Program-made: the position numbers and the translations under genes
The notes under the pieces: model-generated
Database searches by the model: none
What the model was told of the DNA's origin: nothing
Seen by the model: the letters and a program-made list of their open reading frames with translations, nothing else
Shown: positions 1 through 13,205 of the stretch, piece by piece
How the letters are laid out: each line of letters starts with the position of its first letter
How positions within the stretch are numbered: the stretch's first letter is position 1
Assembly: GCA_022410635.1 (NCBI GenBank)
Contig: JAJVDF010000662.1
Coordinates: 534,538-598,537, forward strand
DNA: 64,000 bases
Source of the DNA: Tretioscincus oriximinensis
Taxonomy: Eukaryota; Chordata; Lepidosauria; Squamata; Gymnophthalmidae
Direction of reading: 5' to 3'

Positions 1-482
1 GTAAGGGAGGTGCTCCAGACCCTTGATCATTTTTGTTGCCCTTCTCTGCACCTTCTCCAGTTCCAAAATGTCCCTCTTGAGATGTGGTGACCAGAATTGA
101 ACACAGTATTCCAAATGTGGCCTCACCACAGATTTATAAAGAGGCAAAACAACATTTGCTGACTTGTTTTCGATTCCTTTCCTAATGATCCCCAACATGG
201 AATTTGCCTTTCTTGCTGCCACTGCACACTGGGTTGACATTTTCATTGAATTGTCCCCAAGATCCTTTTCTTGCTCGCTCACAGAAAGCTTGGTTCCCAT
301 CAGGTGGTAGGAGTAGTTGGGGTTCTTTGCCCCAATATGCATGACCTTTCACTTGCTTAAGTTGAAGAGCATTTGCCACTTTGATGCCCACTCACCCAAT
401 TTCAATAAATCACTCTGGAGTGCCTTACAATCATTTTCAGTTTTCACTACCCTGGACAGTTTAGTGCCATCAGCAAAATCAG
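1..482 (-). mobile_element. CR1-type LINE, reverse transcriptase fragment
   Basis: Read on the minus strand, this encodes the C-terminal half of a CR1-clade reverse transcriptase, with recognisable pieces KVMHIGAKNP, SEQEKDLG, GIIRKGI and EYCVQFWS. It closely matches the longer copies at 38596-41085 and 58065-60081. The fragment runs off the window start and breaks off near 482, at the place of the catalytic FADD box, which here reads like FADG. Frame changes show it is dead. Confidence 0.9.
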
Positions 483-566
483 TAATATCTAATCTGTTCC
501 TGGTATTTCCTTGCAACTACCTTGTTGTCTCACGGCCCTTCCCTCACCCACACCAACTCCCCCCCC

Positions 567-618
567 AGGCTTACCAGATGGGTTTTCAGCCCCCCAAAAG
601 GGGCCATCTGGTCAGCCT
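567..618. repeat. Short C-rich inverted repeat
   Basis: Imperfect arms at 567-582 and 603-618 (AGGCTTACCAGATGG and CCATCTGGTCAGCCT) surround a run of C and G bases. Similar end sequences occur in the foldback element at 38298-38595, so this may be a decayed copy of that family. The C-rich flanks (530-650) hold nothing else I recognise. Confidence 0.4.
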
Positions 619-1114
619 ACCCCCTACCCCCCATCCTTTGAAGATTTTAGCCAAGGGCNACAACTTCCATTTCCCTTGAAGTGTGTCATTTTGGGGGTGT
701 CATTCTCTAGAATTTTAACTGCAATTGTGTCTTCTGGAATTCCGACAGCCAATATGCTGGCTTCTATGCTGGTCCTATTTTGATGGTGTTTTTCATCTAA
801 GATAGTTGTTCCACAAGGCAAAAATGTCATTTAACTTTTTCCCTTGGCAGTCCATTTCAATAAACTGTACCTTTCAAGTTAGCATTTAATACAGTTGCTG
901 TTATTTCAAATATTCTGCCTTTTTCATATACCCCTAAATCTCCTGGATGATTATCTAGAAGCACACGGTATGTCAGGAAAAAATCATTGCTTTTCTACTA
1001 CACAAGATAGGTATTTCTCATCCACAAATGTCCAAATGTTTCTGTGGACTGTTCAAGCTGGTGGCAAAGTTTAATTAAGTGTTGTATAGAAAAGAAAATT
1101 TAAAAAATCAAAGC

Positions 1115-1192
1115 TTTGAGCTATTGGATATGGAAGGATGTTGCCTATAATTTTCTTTATAGGCAACATCCTTCCATATCCAATAGCTCAAA
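1115..1192. repeat. Perfect 36-bp inverted repeat (hairpin)
   Basis: Arms 1115-1150 and 1157-1192 are exact reverse complements over 36 bases, separated by the 6-base loop TTTTCT. No other copy is seen in the window. A perfect arm match means the structure is young or was formed by a recent template-switch event. It lies inside the ROPN1 gene region. Confidence 0.95.
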
Positions 1193-1344
1193 CACGTTCT
1201 TCTAACAGAAATATACACGTTTCTGTTTTCTTTCAAGATCATCCATTTCTGTACTTTTCACATAGCTGAAAACATTAGCTGAAAAGGGAGAACAACCAAT
1301 ACTAGCCACATATACACAAACAAGCATTCCAGTTAGAAAAAAAT

Positions 1345-1725
1345 TAAGAACCTTTGCATATAAGAGGATCCTTGTTGGATCATGTCATAGTCTATCTGGC
1401 CCAGTTTCCTGTCTCTCACAGTGGCCCACACCAATTGTTTCTGGGCTTCCTCAAGCAGAAGATGAAGGCAAGGCATTCACATATTCTCTATCCCCCATAT
1501 GGCCCTTATAGGCATCTTGGCCATCTCTTCAGCTCGGAAGCAGGAAATGGACATCCATTCTAATAGACATTGATACACTTGGCCTCCATGAATGTTCTTC
1601 TGTAAGAGGACCGCTTCTGGATGAAATCATAGAGCATCTGGTCCTATATTTTGTCTCAAACAGTGACCCACCAATTGTGTCTCAACATCTCAAACAGAAG
1701 ACAAAATAATCTCCCTGTCAGCCTG
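1345..1725 (-). mobile_element. Two degenerate CR1 3' ends
   Basis: Two back-to-back decayed copies (about 1345-1560 and 1590-1725) of the CR1 3' untranslated end in reverse orientation. Diagnostic parts are the reversed forms of TGGGCCACTGTGAGAGACA and of the terminal TCTTATATGC. Both compare well with the CR1 ends at 41971-42445. Confidence 0.6.
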
Positions 1726-3327
<1,602 letters not shown>

Positions 3328-3546
3328 GGTCCTTGAGGGTCTTCTTGGGAAAGGCAGAAGACTCTGATCAGCTAACAAAGGTTGGGGTCCATGGCAGCAG
3401 GAGATCCAAGCAGATCTCCCTCCAACTTTTTTCCTACAGATTGGAGCTGAGTTCTGATCAGCTCAGCATGGGAGAAAAACCCAACAAGCTAAAATCGGAG
3501 CTCAGCAACAGGAAAAAAGGCAACTGATCAGAGTCAAGGACCTCTA
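3328..3546. repeat. Imperfect foldback repeat
   Basis: GGTCCTTGA and GACTCTGATCAGC on the left (3328-3373) recur reversed on the right (CTGATCAGAGTCAAGGACC, 3523-3542), with further CTGATCAGCT repeats in between. It looks like an old non-autonomous DNA transposon, but I see no target duplication. Confidence 0.4.
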
Positions 3547-6500
3547 GGACCTCCACCTGTCCAGTTGGTGCTCCAGCAGTCCCCTCGTGTGCGGACATTA
3601 AAACGGAGCTGGAGACATAAGTAAACAGAACAGGGAATTCCAGTTCCCCTTCATATTTTTTGCGTAGTGCTTACAAAGCCCTGTTGTTCTTTTCAAAAAT
3701 TTCTACCTATCAGTTCTTGCCAAAAGTCACACAATAATTCCACTGCACCAGTCGGGGCAGTTATGATATTATCATAGTTGTCATGGAGCAAAAAGTGCTG
3801 TAAGGGTCCTTTTCAGAACCATTAAAGTATTATCCTAACACATGTGGCAAATCAGCCATTACGGTGTTAACATATGCTTAAAAAAGCATATCTGGATGCA
3901 GCCTAGATATTGTTGATCTATGACACCCTCCATTTTTAGTTAGTCAGGGTACAATCTGCAGGGCTTACTGAAGCTGTGGTTTAACATGTCCTGGAATGCT
4001 TTAACAGTTTAACAAGGAGGTTGTCTTTACCTGTTTTTAGTGTCATTTACAATACTAATACATCCTAGAACATGCACAGAATTGCACTACAATCATGCAT
4101 TGCACAGGAAGGCTGTTTAGATATTATCTGCTTATTCAATATAGCTAATTATATAGAATTGGAATGTAAAGGATGTATACATTCTTTGGTTCTATTCAGA
4201 GTTTTGTAGGTAGACCAGCAAGTGTATTAACAGCCTCCCTTTTACATGCTGGTGTGGNCTACAGTATCTTAAGGTACCTGTGTCCAGAAAGTATGTTTCT
4301 AATAGTTGGTCCAGTATATTGGCCAATGTCTTCAGATAGATTGGACATGAAGAATTTCATAGAGATTGTTTGAAAACTATTTCTAGATACTGTATCAACC
4401 TTTTGGAATATTTGAAAAAGTTTACATCATATTGTACAGTAACCTATATCAAAGGGATTGAATACTCTGGACATGGATATTTGAATGGAAATATTAAGCA
4501 AAATGCAATAGTATTATTTCCATTTGATGGTATTATTTATCTGTACCTCCCAGCCTAACTAGAGCTAAATCCTACTGAACCCACAGATTTTCTGTTTGTG
4601 CCCATAGTTGCCCAATGCATGGTAAGAGTAATGCTCTTATTGTAAATTATAAGAAGGAAGAGCAATATTGGGCAAATGCATATAACAGCCATTCTATTGT
4701 ACTCTGCATAAACCATTCAAATCTGAAATGGAAATTATATGAAGTTGGGAAGGCAGGTGTAGTTTACTAATCAAATGCTACTGAAATGCACATGCACTTT
4801 GGTGATTGCTCCATTTCATTTCTACATTCCTAACTCCATTTCCCCAAGCTATATAGAGACACATGTCACCAACTTTCATTAGAATCCCCCATGATAAATT
4901 TGTCCCTAGTCTTCAAAATTGTCTTTGCTGACAGAGATAAAGCAGGTTAAGATCTCTGTCCCCTTCTTTAGGCTTTATTGGCCTCAGTTACCGGAGGCTG
5001 AGATGACTCAGCCTCTTAGTGAAGATCGCCCAGCTGCTGGTTTTGGACAGTCACACCAAACTGTATCGGGATCTTCTCGCCACTTCCACCCAAGGTAGAC
5101 CCTCGCAACAACTCAGGGTCCGGCCCCCTGTTTAACTGCAGATCCATGTATCCTAGCAACTGATTTCTTGCTTCACAATGGTCCTGATTCTGTCAGCTGC
5201 ACTTCCTACCAATAAGCAGTGAGAGATTGAAAAGCTCAGTGAGTTCTGAGGTGAACTTCAGTAGGGAGGGGTAGGAGAGCCTCCTATATTAATGTTAGGC
5301 GATGCTACTCATACATAATCCTTCAGAGCTTCAACAGATTTAAAATTTGTTGAAGAGGGAAAGAAAGAGACTGTTGGCTTTCTTGATCTAGTTGAAAAGA
5401 CAAGTTTGTTTGTTCACTTATGATGGAAAAAGTACTGTACTCCTGTGGTAGGGATTCCCCAGACGATGATAAATTGGAATGAAGGCCATTTCGGGATGAA
5501 GAAAGGGGTTTTTTTTGCAAATAAATGAATAGCCTGCTGAAGATGCTCTGGAGAAAGAAGTGGTTTGGAAACTAGAAAGATGGATCAAAATTCATTTTGC
5601 TGTTTTCCTTCCTTCTCAGGCCAGTTTTAGCAGCCTGATAGGGTAAGGAAGAAGTGCAAGCTGAGCCATGTGGCAGTGTTTTTTTTNAAAAAAGAAAATC
5701 TCTGGTTTTGTGCAGGTTTTTACTTGCTTAAAACCTGGGTGGGCTATGCTTGGGCTTCTTCTGGTTCCCAGTGGAGCCAGAAGCAGCCCCAAAGTTCAGG
5801 GTCCACAGCAGTAAGGGAGATCTCGTGGAATTCCTGCCATTGCTATTGTTGCTGCTTTTTGACAACAGTTTAAATTTCTCACACTGAAGCAGTGCCAGGA
5901 AAATCAAACTGCTGCAGAAGCAAGCAGCAATGCCAGGAAATCCACCTTGATTTCCTACACTGCTGGGGACCCTAATCCTTGGGAGTCCTTTTGACATCAC
6001 TAGGAACCAGGAAATCCTGAAACTGGCCATGCTCCAACAGCTGACCCTGCCCAATCAGAGTACAGGCACAGCAAACTGTTACCAGCGCAATTGTGTTAAC
6101 TTGCACTTTTGAGCGAACTCCACTCACCCCCCCCCCAATTGCTGTGCAAATGGCACATGGCCAACCTGTTTCCGATTTGGCATAAATGGGAAATGGATGC
6201 AGCCAGCGCACTGCCCGTTTTCCCCCCTAGTGAAAATATAGCCTTTGTGATATGTGTATCAATTCAAGCAATGAATAAAGTTACATGTGGTTCACATATA
6301 CTCTTACTTTTTGGGCGGCTGTTGGGTATGACGGTGTTGATGATTCTCACTTGATTCCACAATGAGATCTGAACCTTGGCAGGAGCACCTTTCAAAACAT
6401 TGAGGAACCACTCACATTCCACAAATTTCAATGTCGTCCCCCACTTTTGCTTTTCCAAATCTTATCAGAGAATGCTCTGTCCATGATTCTCATCCCATCT

Positions 6501-7908
6501 CTAATTCACCATTTCTAACCTAGGATATTCTTGAGATGGGGGCAAGAAAGACAAATGTTTGAATAATCCTACCTGTGAAACGTCTCTAAGCCGCCTCAGA
6601 GATGCCTTACTTTGTGTGTCACTACTGCAGTAGTCTGTGCTACACCATAGTTGGCTCCCATATTATAACCAACTACACAGGGAGTGAGAATTCATGCAAT
6701 TACTGAGGAGTGATAGTGAAGGGTACTTGGACACAGTTCTTAGATTGCTAGTCTTTCATTCCACCAGGTTGCTTGCCACAATTGTGTGTTGAGAAAGCAT
6801 CACACGAGCCATGTTCAAAACTGGAAGCCCTTCTTTGTAAAGTCCATATTTCTCCAGGACTGTTCATTACAATATAGTCTGCAAGATCCAGGAGAGAAGT
6901 GGATATTTTGATATGTGTGATTAATTGTGAGGAATAATAACCTCCTGTGTAGCTCTTGGTTTCTAAAATGCCCAGGTCAGCTCTGAAGGAGGATCAAAAT
7001 GTGAACCATCGCTTTTTGTACACAAATGTAAAGGAAATTGGCATTTATTTGCAGAGATGTCCTANAGATGACAAAATTGTAGCTTGAGTGCACTTTATCC
7101 CTATAGACTAGTCTAACTAGATACTTCCTTGGAGCAAGGACTCAACTAGGAGGGCCAATAGGGTACGTATCCCAAGGAACAATCAAAGTGGAGTGGCAAA
7201 AATGTCCACATTATTTCTATCCATGCGGGTAATTCACACTGATCTCTCCCAACCCTACAATACATTCCATTCCCTGTTAAAAAGTGAATAATGACAGTAT
7301 ATTCAACACATTGTGTATATTCAATATACAATACAAAGTATAAACAAATTTCAAATTGAGTTTTGAATGGAAATTCTAATATGATAGGCTAGCTCTTCAC
7401 ACAAAGCTCAAGGCATTTCTAAAAGTAGTTGTGAATGCTAGCAACTTCCAGTTAAAAAAGGAGAAGCAAAACATAGAAAACATTAAGGGTGAATATGAAA
7501 TAACCCGGGTATCTATGCTAGCAACACAGAAAATAAGATTTGTTTGACAAAGAAATGTGTGTCAAACTGACAGCAGATTAATTTATGTTGTTACGTGAAG
7601 AGAAAATGGAAACACAAAAGCCACGCAATATGCTAAACAGTTGGAATAATTTTCAACTGCTGCTAAAATGACATCTGAAAGTTATCTCTTATTCTTTCAT
7701 AGGGGAACTGTATGATAAATATGTCTATTTCTTGCAGTAGAATCCATTTTTAAGGATTAATGGAAGCTTCTTAACTATTGTGTAACAATCTATAAAAATG
7801 GAGAAGTTCATTTTATTGAAAAGGTTATTTTCTCTTCATTTTTTCCTAAATGTTTTTGGTTTAAGCTTTAAAGGATTTTAAGAATTTAATGTCATGAGTT
7901 TTCTCTCC
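3547..7908. other. Intergenic DNA, no gene recognised
   Basis: More than 4 kb with only short chance open frames. It contains an imperfect inverted repeat at about 5826-5948 (AATTCCTGCCATTGCT against AGCAATGCCAGGAAAT), a C-run at 6127, and single ambiguous bases at 4258, 5687 and 7065. I see no exon or dated transposon. Confidence 0.4.
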
Positions 7909-8277
7909 AAGAGTGCATCCACATGCATGCTGCCCTGACAACTGGGGCAATAACCCAATGAATGTGTGGTGAGCGTGCCTCTTATCGGCATCTGGCATGG
8001 TACATTTTGATACACCACTGGTGTGAAATGCCCAGATGTGTGTAGCTGGTGTCACTTGCACGGACATGGTCACGCTTTTTGGCAGATGGCTCCAACTAAG
8101 ATGGTGATTTGGGGGACGGGGGAAAACGCTCCAAAAGCATCTTTCCCCTGGTGTTTCATTATAATGCAATACAGAGTTTTTCATGTTTTAGTATGTGGTG
8201 AGTGCTTCCAAACCACGTGGCAATCACGCCATAGCATAAGGAAAACATGAAGAAAACAATGTATGGATGCACCCTTA
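7909..8277. mobile_element. Non-autonomous DNA transposon with GTGCATCCA ends
   Basis: The left end AAGAGTGCATCCACATG and right end TGTATGGATGCACCCTTA are imperfect inverted repeats of about 18 bases enclosing 369 bp. Inside is no transposase frame. No convincing target duplication is visible, so the superfamily is left open. Confidence 0.5.
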
Positions 8278-8370
8278 GACAGCCTAGAAACGTTTAAGAA
8301 TTCTGGAGCATCTTAACAGGTTGAAATTTAGAATATGTGTTTTAACCAGACCAATACTACTTTTCTTAAT

Positions 8371-8579
8371 TTCAGAGAAATAGCCGTGTTAGTCTAGTAG
8401 GAAATCCAGCAAAGGGGCTAGTAGCACTTCGAGACTAGCAGGAGAAAAGTGGGTGCCATAAGGTTTCGTAGACACGTCTACCTCTTCACATGCATCTGAA
8501 GAAATAGACCTGTCTATGAAAGCTTATGCCACCCACTTTTCTCAAGTTAGTCTCAAAGTGCTATTAGCCCCTTTGCTGG
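8371..8579. mobile_element. Palindromic Penelope-like retroposon, 15-bp TSD
   Basis: A head-to-head foldback: the left half reads TTCAGAGAAATAGCCGTG and onward, and the right half is its near reverse complement, ending CCCCTTTGCTGG. The element is flanked by a perfect 15-bp direct repeat ACTACTTTTCTTAAT (8356-8370 and 8580-8594). Near the centre the right half carries CTGAAGA, a 5-bp stem ATAGA/TCTAT and GAAA, a hammerhead-ribozyme-like core. The family link to Penelope-like elements is inferred from the copy at 30059-30465. Confidence 0.75.
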
Positions 8580-8594
8580 ACTACTTTTCTTAAT

Positions 8595-10143
8595 CAGGGA
8601 GAAGCAGGCATATAAGAGAAAATATATAGAGTGAGATGTACAGCATCTGCTGATTGTTGTCTTTGTTTTCATGTGTTATAGAAATCCAAGAAAAGGGGAA
8701 TTACAGAAGACAGATTACATAGCTACACATAAGCCTTTTGAATCTATTTGCATTTTTCATCAGAAGAAAATACAAGCAAAATAGATAACACCAAGCCGGA
8801 GTTGATGTTTTCCTGACACCTTGCACCCACTCTGATCAGATTTTATAATAACCCAATTGCTTGATAATGTGGCCCACTTGTTGTTTTGGCATGGCTGGAG
8901 ATCCATTGTTGTTCAGTGTGATGGTCTCTTTAATCAATTGGCCCACTTTTAAAAAAAATACTTCTCATCAGTCAAAGAAACTGGTCAAGCACTGTGATGT
9001 TCACCCTCAATAGTTGCTTTACCATAAAATTCTATTGCCCAGTTATTCACAGCACTTTGATTAACAGTTTCACCACTATAAACTGCTTGCAAATGATAAT
9101 GAATGTTACCAGGATTCATTTTTTCAGCTGTTACAAAAATTCAGTCACTGTGTGTTGTTTTAAATGTGCTGACATACAGGCCTATTCGGCTCCATGGTAA
9201 CAGCTACCGATAAAGAATGAGTGAACAGATGTAGTGGGGGAACGTAGCTACAAGATGGCAGCAGACACTACTCTGTATGACGCTTTGGTCTCATACTACA
9301 TGTGTCTGTGAATTACTGTTCAACTAATTTTCATACTTTTCTAACAATGCAGAACCTGGTAAGCTGATAGGTATTTAATAACACAGATTAATAAAAAAGG
9401 TTAAATTCCTTATTTTGCATATTGTAGACGTTGTGAGATAGCTTTGCTATGAATCCTGATAGAATGGATTTATCTAACTTATTGGGAAGATAAATGAAAG
9501 AAAGAAGAATGTAGTAGAAAAGTGAAATTTTATATAGATGATCAAATAATAAAATGTCAGAGAGTTGTGGGATTAAGCAACTAAACACTGCCAAACTGTG
9601 TTGACCTGGAGCATTAACCTGCCTTATAGAAGTTATTGGGGCAGTATCAATATTTGGAATTTTGGCCTTTCTAACATTGTACATTATGTTATTGCATGAT
9701 CAAGAGAAGACGCAACAAAGACCCAACTGTTCAGAAGAACCAAAGCAAAATCAGCTCTTTAAAAAAGTGTTATAAAAATGTGAGCATGTTAAGAGATTGT
9801 TCTGTGGGTAAGAAGTTTCCATCCATAGGATATTGACTCTTTCTTCCAAACAGAAGCAGTAATTTTAGTAGGCAATCAGTGCTGGCAGTGGGGAAATCAC
9901 TGTGGCTTCTTCCTTTGATATATGGGACTGTCACTGGTTCCAAAAATAGATCAGAGTATATATCCCTACTCCAAGAGCATTTATTTTGACTTATTATAAA
10001 GTGGTAAACTTACCAGGTTTTTAACAGTGAGATGTCGTATAAACTACGTTAGATTTTTAAAGAGGTAGTCCTGGAAATGGCACAGAATCTTGGGCCCTTT
10101 ATGTATTAAGCCTTAATCTGAATTATATCGCAAAATAGGGACC
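8595..10143. other. Intergenic DNA, nothing recognised
   Basis: AT-rich sequence. A 98-codon minus-strand open frame around 9388-9684 has no recognisable motif and biased, AT-driven composition, so I do not call it a gene. Confidence 0.4.
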
Positions 10144-10151
10144 TGTGCAGG

Positions 10152-10725
10152 TAGGGCTGCCATATTTTGGCGCCCAAAACCGGGACAGGGGTGGGGTGAG
10201 GGTGCGTGCACGCGCATGCACACACACGTACACACGCGCACGTACATACGGACACTTGTAGTGAGACAGGCAGAACCTCTTTTCTGCCTGTCTCACAAGT
10301 GTCCATGCGCATGCGCACGTGCGCCTCTGCGTAGCTACTCCAATGCTGGAGGCAGGGTTTCGTGCCAACTCGCCTCCATTAGAGGAAAAATGCCTGGGTT
10401 TGTGACAGGAGAACAGAGCTGTCCTCCTATCACAAACACAGGCGTTTTTTCTTTGCTGGAGGTGAGGCGCGCGAAGCCCCGCCTCCAGCAATGGAGCAGC
10501 TACAGCACGCTCCGAGGTTCCTTCCAGGACCCCGGAAAGCATTGCTCGGGCTCAGCCGTCAGCTCTAACAGCTGCTTTGCCTTTAAAATCTTGCATTTTT
10601 ACATTTCTTGATGCAGCATTGGGGAATGTAAAAAGCCAGGATTTTGTCTTAAAGCCCGGATGGGACGATATTTTAGTCCCCAAAACCGGGATTGTCCCAC
10701 TTTCCCATGACGTATGGCAACCCTA
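10152..10725. mobile_element. CpG-rich non-autonomous hAT element, 8-bp TSD
   Basis: Ends TAGGGCTGCCATA and TATGGCAACCCTA are inverted repeats, and the element is flanked by a perfect 8-bp duplication TGTGCAGG (10144-10151 and 10726-10733), the hAT hallmark. The 574-bp body is full of CpG and alternating purine-pyrimidine runs (GCGCATGCACACAC and similar). It has internal hairpins, for example GTGAGACAGGCAGA against TCTGCCTGTCTCAC, and no transposase. Three more copies lie at 12799, 23879 and 23902. Confidence 0.9.
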
Positions 10726-10733
10726 TGTGCAGG

Positions 10734-12030
10734 CCAAGTGCAGAAAGGGCCTTATTTGTCTTTCTAATTACTGTTGCCACATCTTTTCCCACTTCCTACT
10801 CTTCCGCTTCAAAACCACTCCCCCAGTAGCAAGGGCAAAGCTAGATATTTTGAAGCTGAACTGAACTGTAGCTTCCAGCTGATTTCCTCCTCCCTGCATT
10901 AATACCTTTTTATCAGCAGTGGCTGGTGGCTGCCATCTTGGGGGTATTGATGCAGTTAAGCAGAAGCTAACAGAAATTATTAGTCCCACTGCCTCTGGAT
11001 TCATTTGAATTCTACCCCTGGGATAATCTGCCATTCTTCTGCCACATGCAGCATTGGTTGACATCTTTGGAACTTCAGCACCATCAGCCCGACAGAGGGC
11101 ACCTGCTGATGTCTGAACAACGCTCTCCAGTTATCACCATATTAGGGGCCAGCCACAGCAATTTTGAAGAAGCAGAGGAGGCCTGCAGAAGGCCCACGCT
11201 ATCCAAAATTGTCAATGTCATTGCTGCTGCCACTGGGTAATGATAGGGCAAAGAGGAGTCTGAACCCTCCTCACACCATCATCACAAGCAACTCCCTTCT
11301 GGGATCCCAGTTTTGGGCTCTTCCTCACCCTTTCCATGGCCAGCCATGGCAGCAATTGCAATGATGTTTTGGATAGCACGGGTCTTTCCCAGCCCCACTG
11401 TCTTTCTAAAACTGTTGACAGATGGCCTTAAGATGATAGCAACTGAAGACCTCAGCCATCAGCAAGTGCTCTCCGCCTGGACAATGGTACAGAAGCACCC
11501 AAACCTGGTTGCACATCCTGGGAGAAAGGCTATGTGCTGCCACACATAGACAGACAACAATTTTATTACATTCTGTGCCATGTTACTAAATAATTACTTT
11601 GTGCTCCCATTGGTCCTTCTTCAGCACTGAAGAATGAGCTTAATCTGTTTTCTGTTTCTGGACTAAAATCCCATTCTTTAGGACCAAAGAAGACAGAAGA
11701 AGGTTTAGAGTAATGCAACCCCCACCCCATCCCCCCCACACCAGTTAATTGGCAAATACATGCTGTTCGTCCAGAAGTCACTGCGTGTGGTTCTGCCAGA
11801 TTGTTTTAATCTATTCTGAATCCCAGAGAACTGTTCTAAAAAAAAGGGAAAATCCTGGTTTTCTCAATTCTTCTGGACTGAAGATGGATTTTAAAAATGC
11901 ATGCTTAAACAGCACTCTAGTAGCAGTGTTCTAAAGGAAACACAAACGCTGGAACTGTGGAGGATGCAGCATATTCTCTCCATAAACTCAATACCTGGCA
12001 AGCTGTGGCAATTACGGATAATAATTAAAA
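10734..12030. other. Intergenic DNA, nothing recognised
   Basis: No exon, RNA gene or dated repeat seen. Short open frames on both strands lack any recognisable motif. Confidence 0.4.
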
Positions 12031-12665
12031 AATTATGGTCAGGGATGATCTGGCCACAGTGATCCACGCTCTGGTAACTTCCAGGTTGGACTACTGTAAC
12101 GCACTCTATATGGGGCTGCCCTTGAAAACGGTTCGGAAGCTGCAGCTGGTGCAGAATGCAGCCACTAGACTGCTGACTGGAACAGCTGGCCAGACTCACA
12201 TCACGCCGGTCCTGAAAGAACTGCACTGGCTGCCAATTTGCTACGTAGCCCAAATTCAAGGTACTAACCTTTAAAGCCTTACATAACTTGGGCCCCAAAT
12301 ATCTAAAGGAACGCCTTATACCATATGAGCCTAACTGTGCCTTAAGATTTGCAGGGGAGGCCCTCCTGACTGTACCACNACCCTCAGTGGCAGAGAGGGT
12401 GGGAACCTGGAATAGGGCCTTCTCTGTGGCAGCCCCCAGACTATGGAACAGTCTCCCCCTTGAGGTGAGTCAATCACCATCTCTGTGCACTTTCAGAAAA
12501 TGCTTAAAGACGTACGTCTTTGGCCTGGCCTTTGTCTAAAAAACTACTGTCTCCTCCCCATTTTCAGAAAAGGCTGTTTTTAATATGTTAAAATGATGGT
12601 TTTATTGTTAACCGCCCTGAGACCTACGGGTATAGGGCGGTATAAAAATGTAAATAAATAAATAA
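12031..12665 (+). mobile_element. L2 LINE, 3' end of ORF2 and tail
   Basis: The translated sequence has the L2 C-terminal signature: [32 protein letters not shown] and, after a frame change, APRLWNSLPLEV. It is followed by the typical L2-type tail with AACCGCCCTGAGACC and GGGCGGTATAAA and then a (TAAA)n run ending near 12665. It is 5' truncated and frame-shifted, so inactive. Confidence 0.88.
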
Positions 12666-12798
12666 TAAAAGAACATTAAAACCATCACTTTTCTTCCTAT
12701 AATTTTTTTCCACGGGCCAGGAGTCATTTTTATTTCTCTTCAATATATGCAACCTCAACAATTTGTAGCTGCAGATCAAATTTGATGAGACCTGTTTC

Positions 12799-13197
12799 TA
12801 GGGCTGCCAGACATCCCAAAAAGCTGGGATTTTCCCGGATTTGGGGACTAGAATATAGTCCAGTCTGGGTTTTAAGTGAAAATTCCGGATTTTTTCATTC
12901 CCGATGCTGCATCAGGAAATGTAAAAGTCCAGGATTTTAAGGCAAAGCCGTCGGGGCAGGCAGCAAGAACAACGCTTCCTGGGTCCCGGAAAGACCCTTG
13001 GAGTGTGCAGAGTGCGGCTCCTCACCTCCTTTGCTGAGTGCAGAGGAAACACGCTTGGGTGTTTGACGGGGGATCAGAGCTTTTGTGCAGCTCTATTGTG
13101 CCTGTCTCACCAGTGTGTGTGTGTTCATGTGTGCGTCCGTGCATGCATCCGTGCCCCCACCATCCTGGTTTTGGGCTGTCAGAATATGGCAACCTTA
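12799..13197. mobile_element. CpG-rich non-autonomous hAT element, 8-bp TSD
   Basis: A 399-bp member of the family seen at 10152. The left end is TAGGGCTGCCAGA and the right end ATATGGCAACCTTA, flanked by a perfect 8-bp duplication CCTGTTTC (12791-12798 and 13198-13205). The body includes the family phrase CAGGAAATGTAAAA and a TGTGTGTG/CATGCATCC stretch. It is shorter than the other copies through internal loss. Confidence 0.88.
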
Positions 13198-13205
13198 CCT
13201 GTTTC

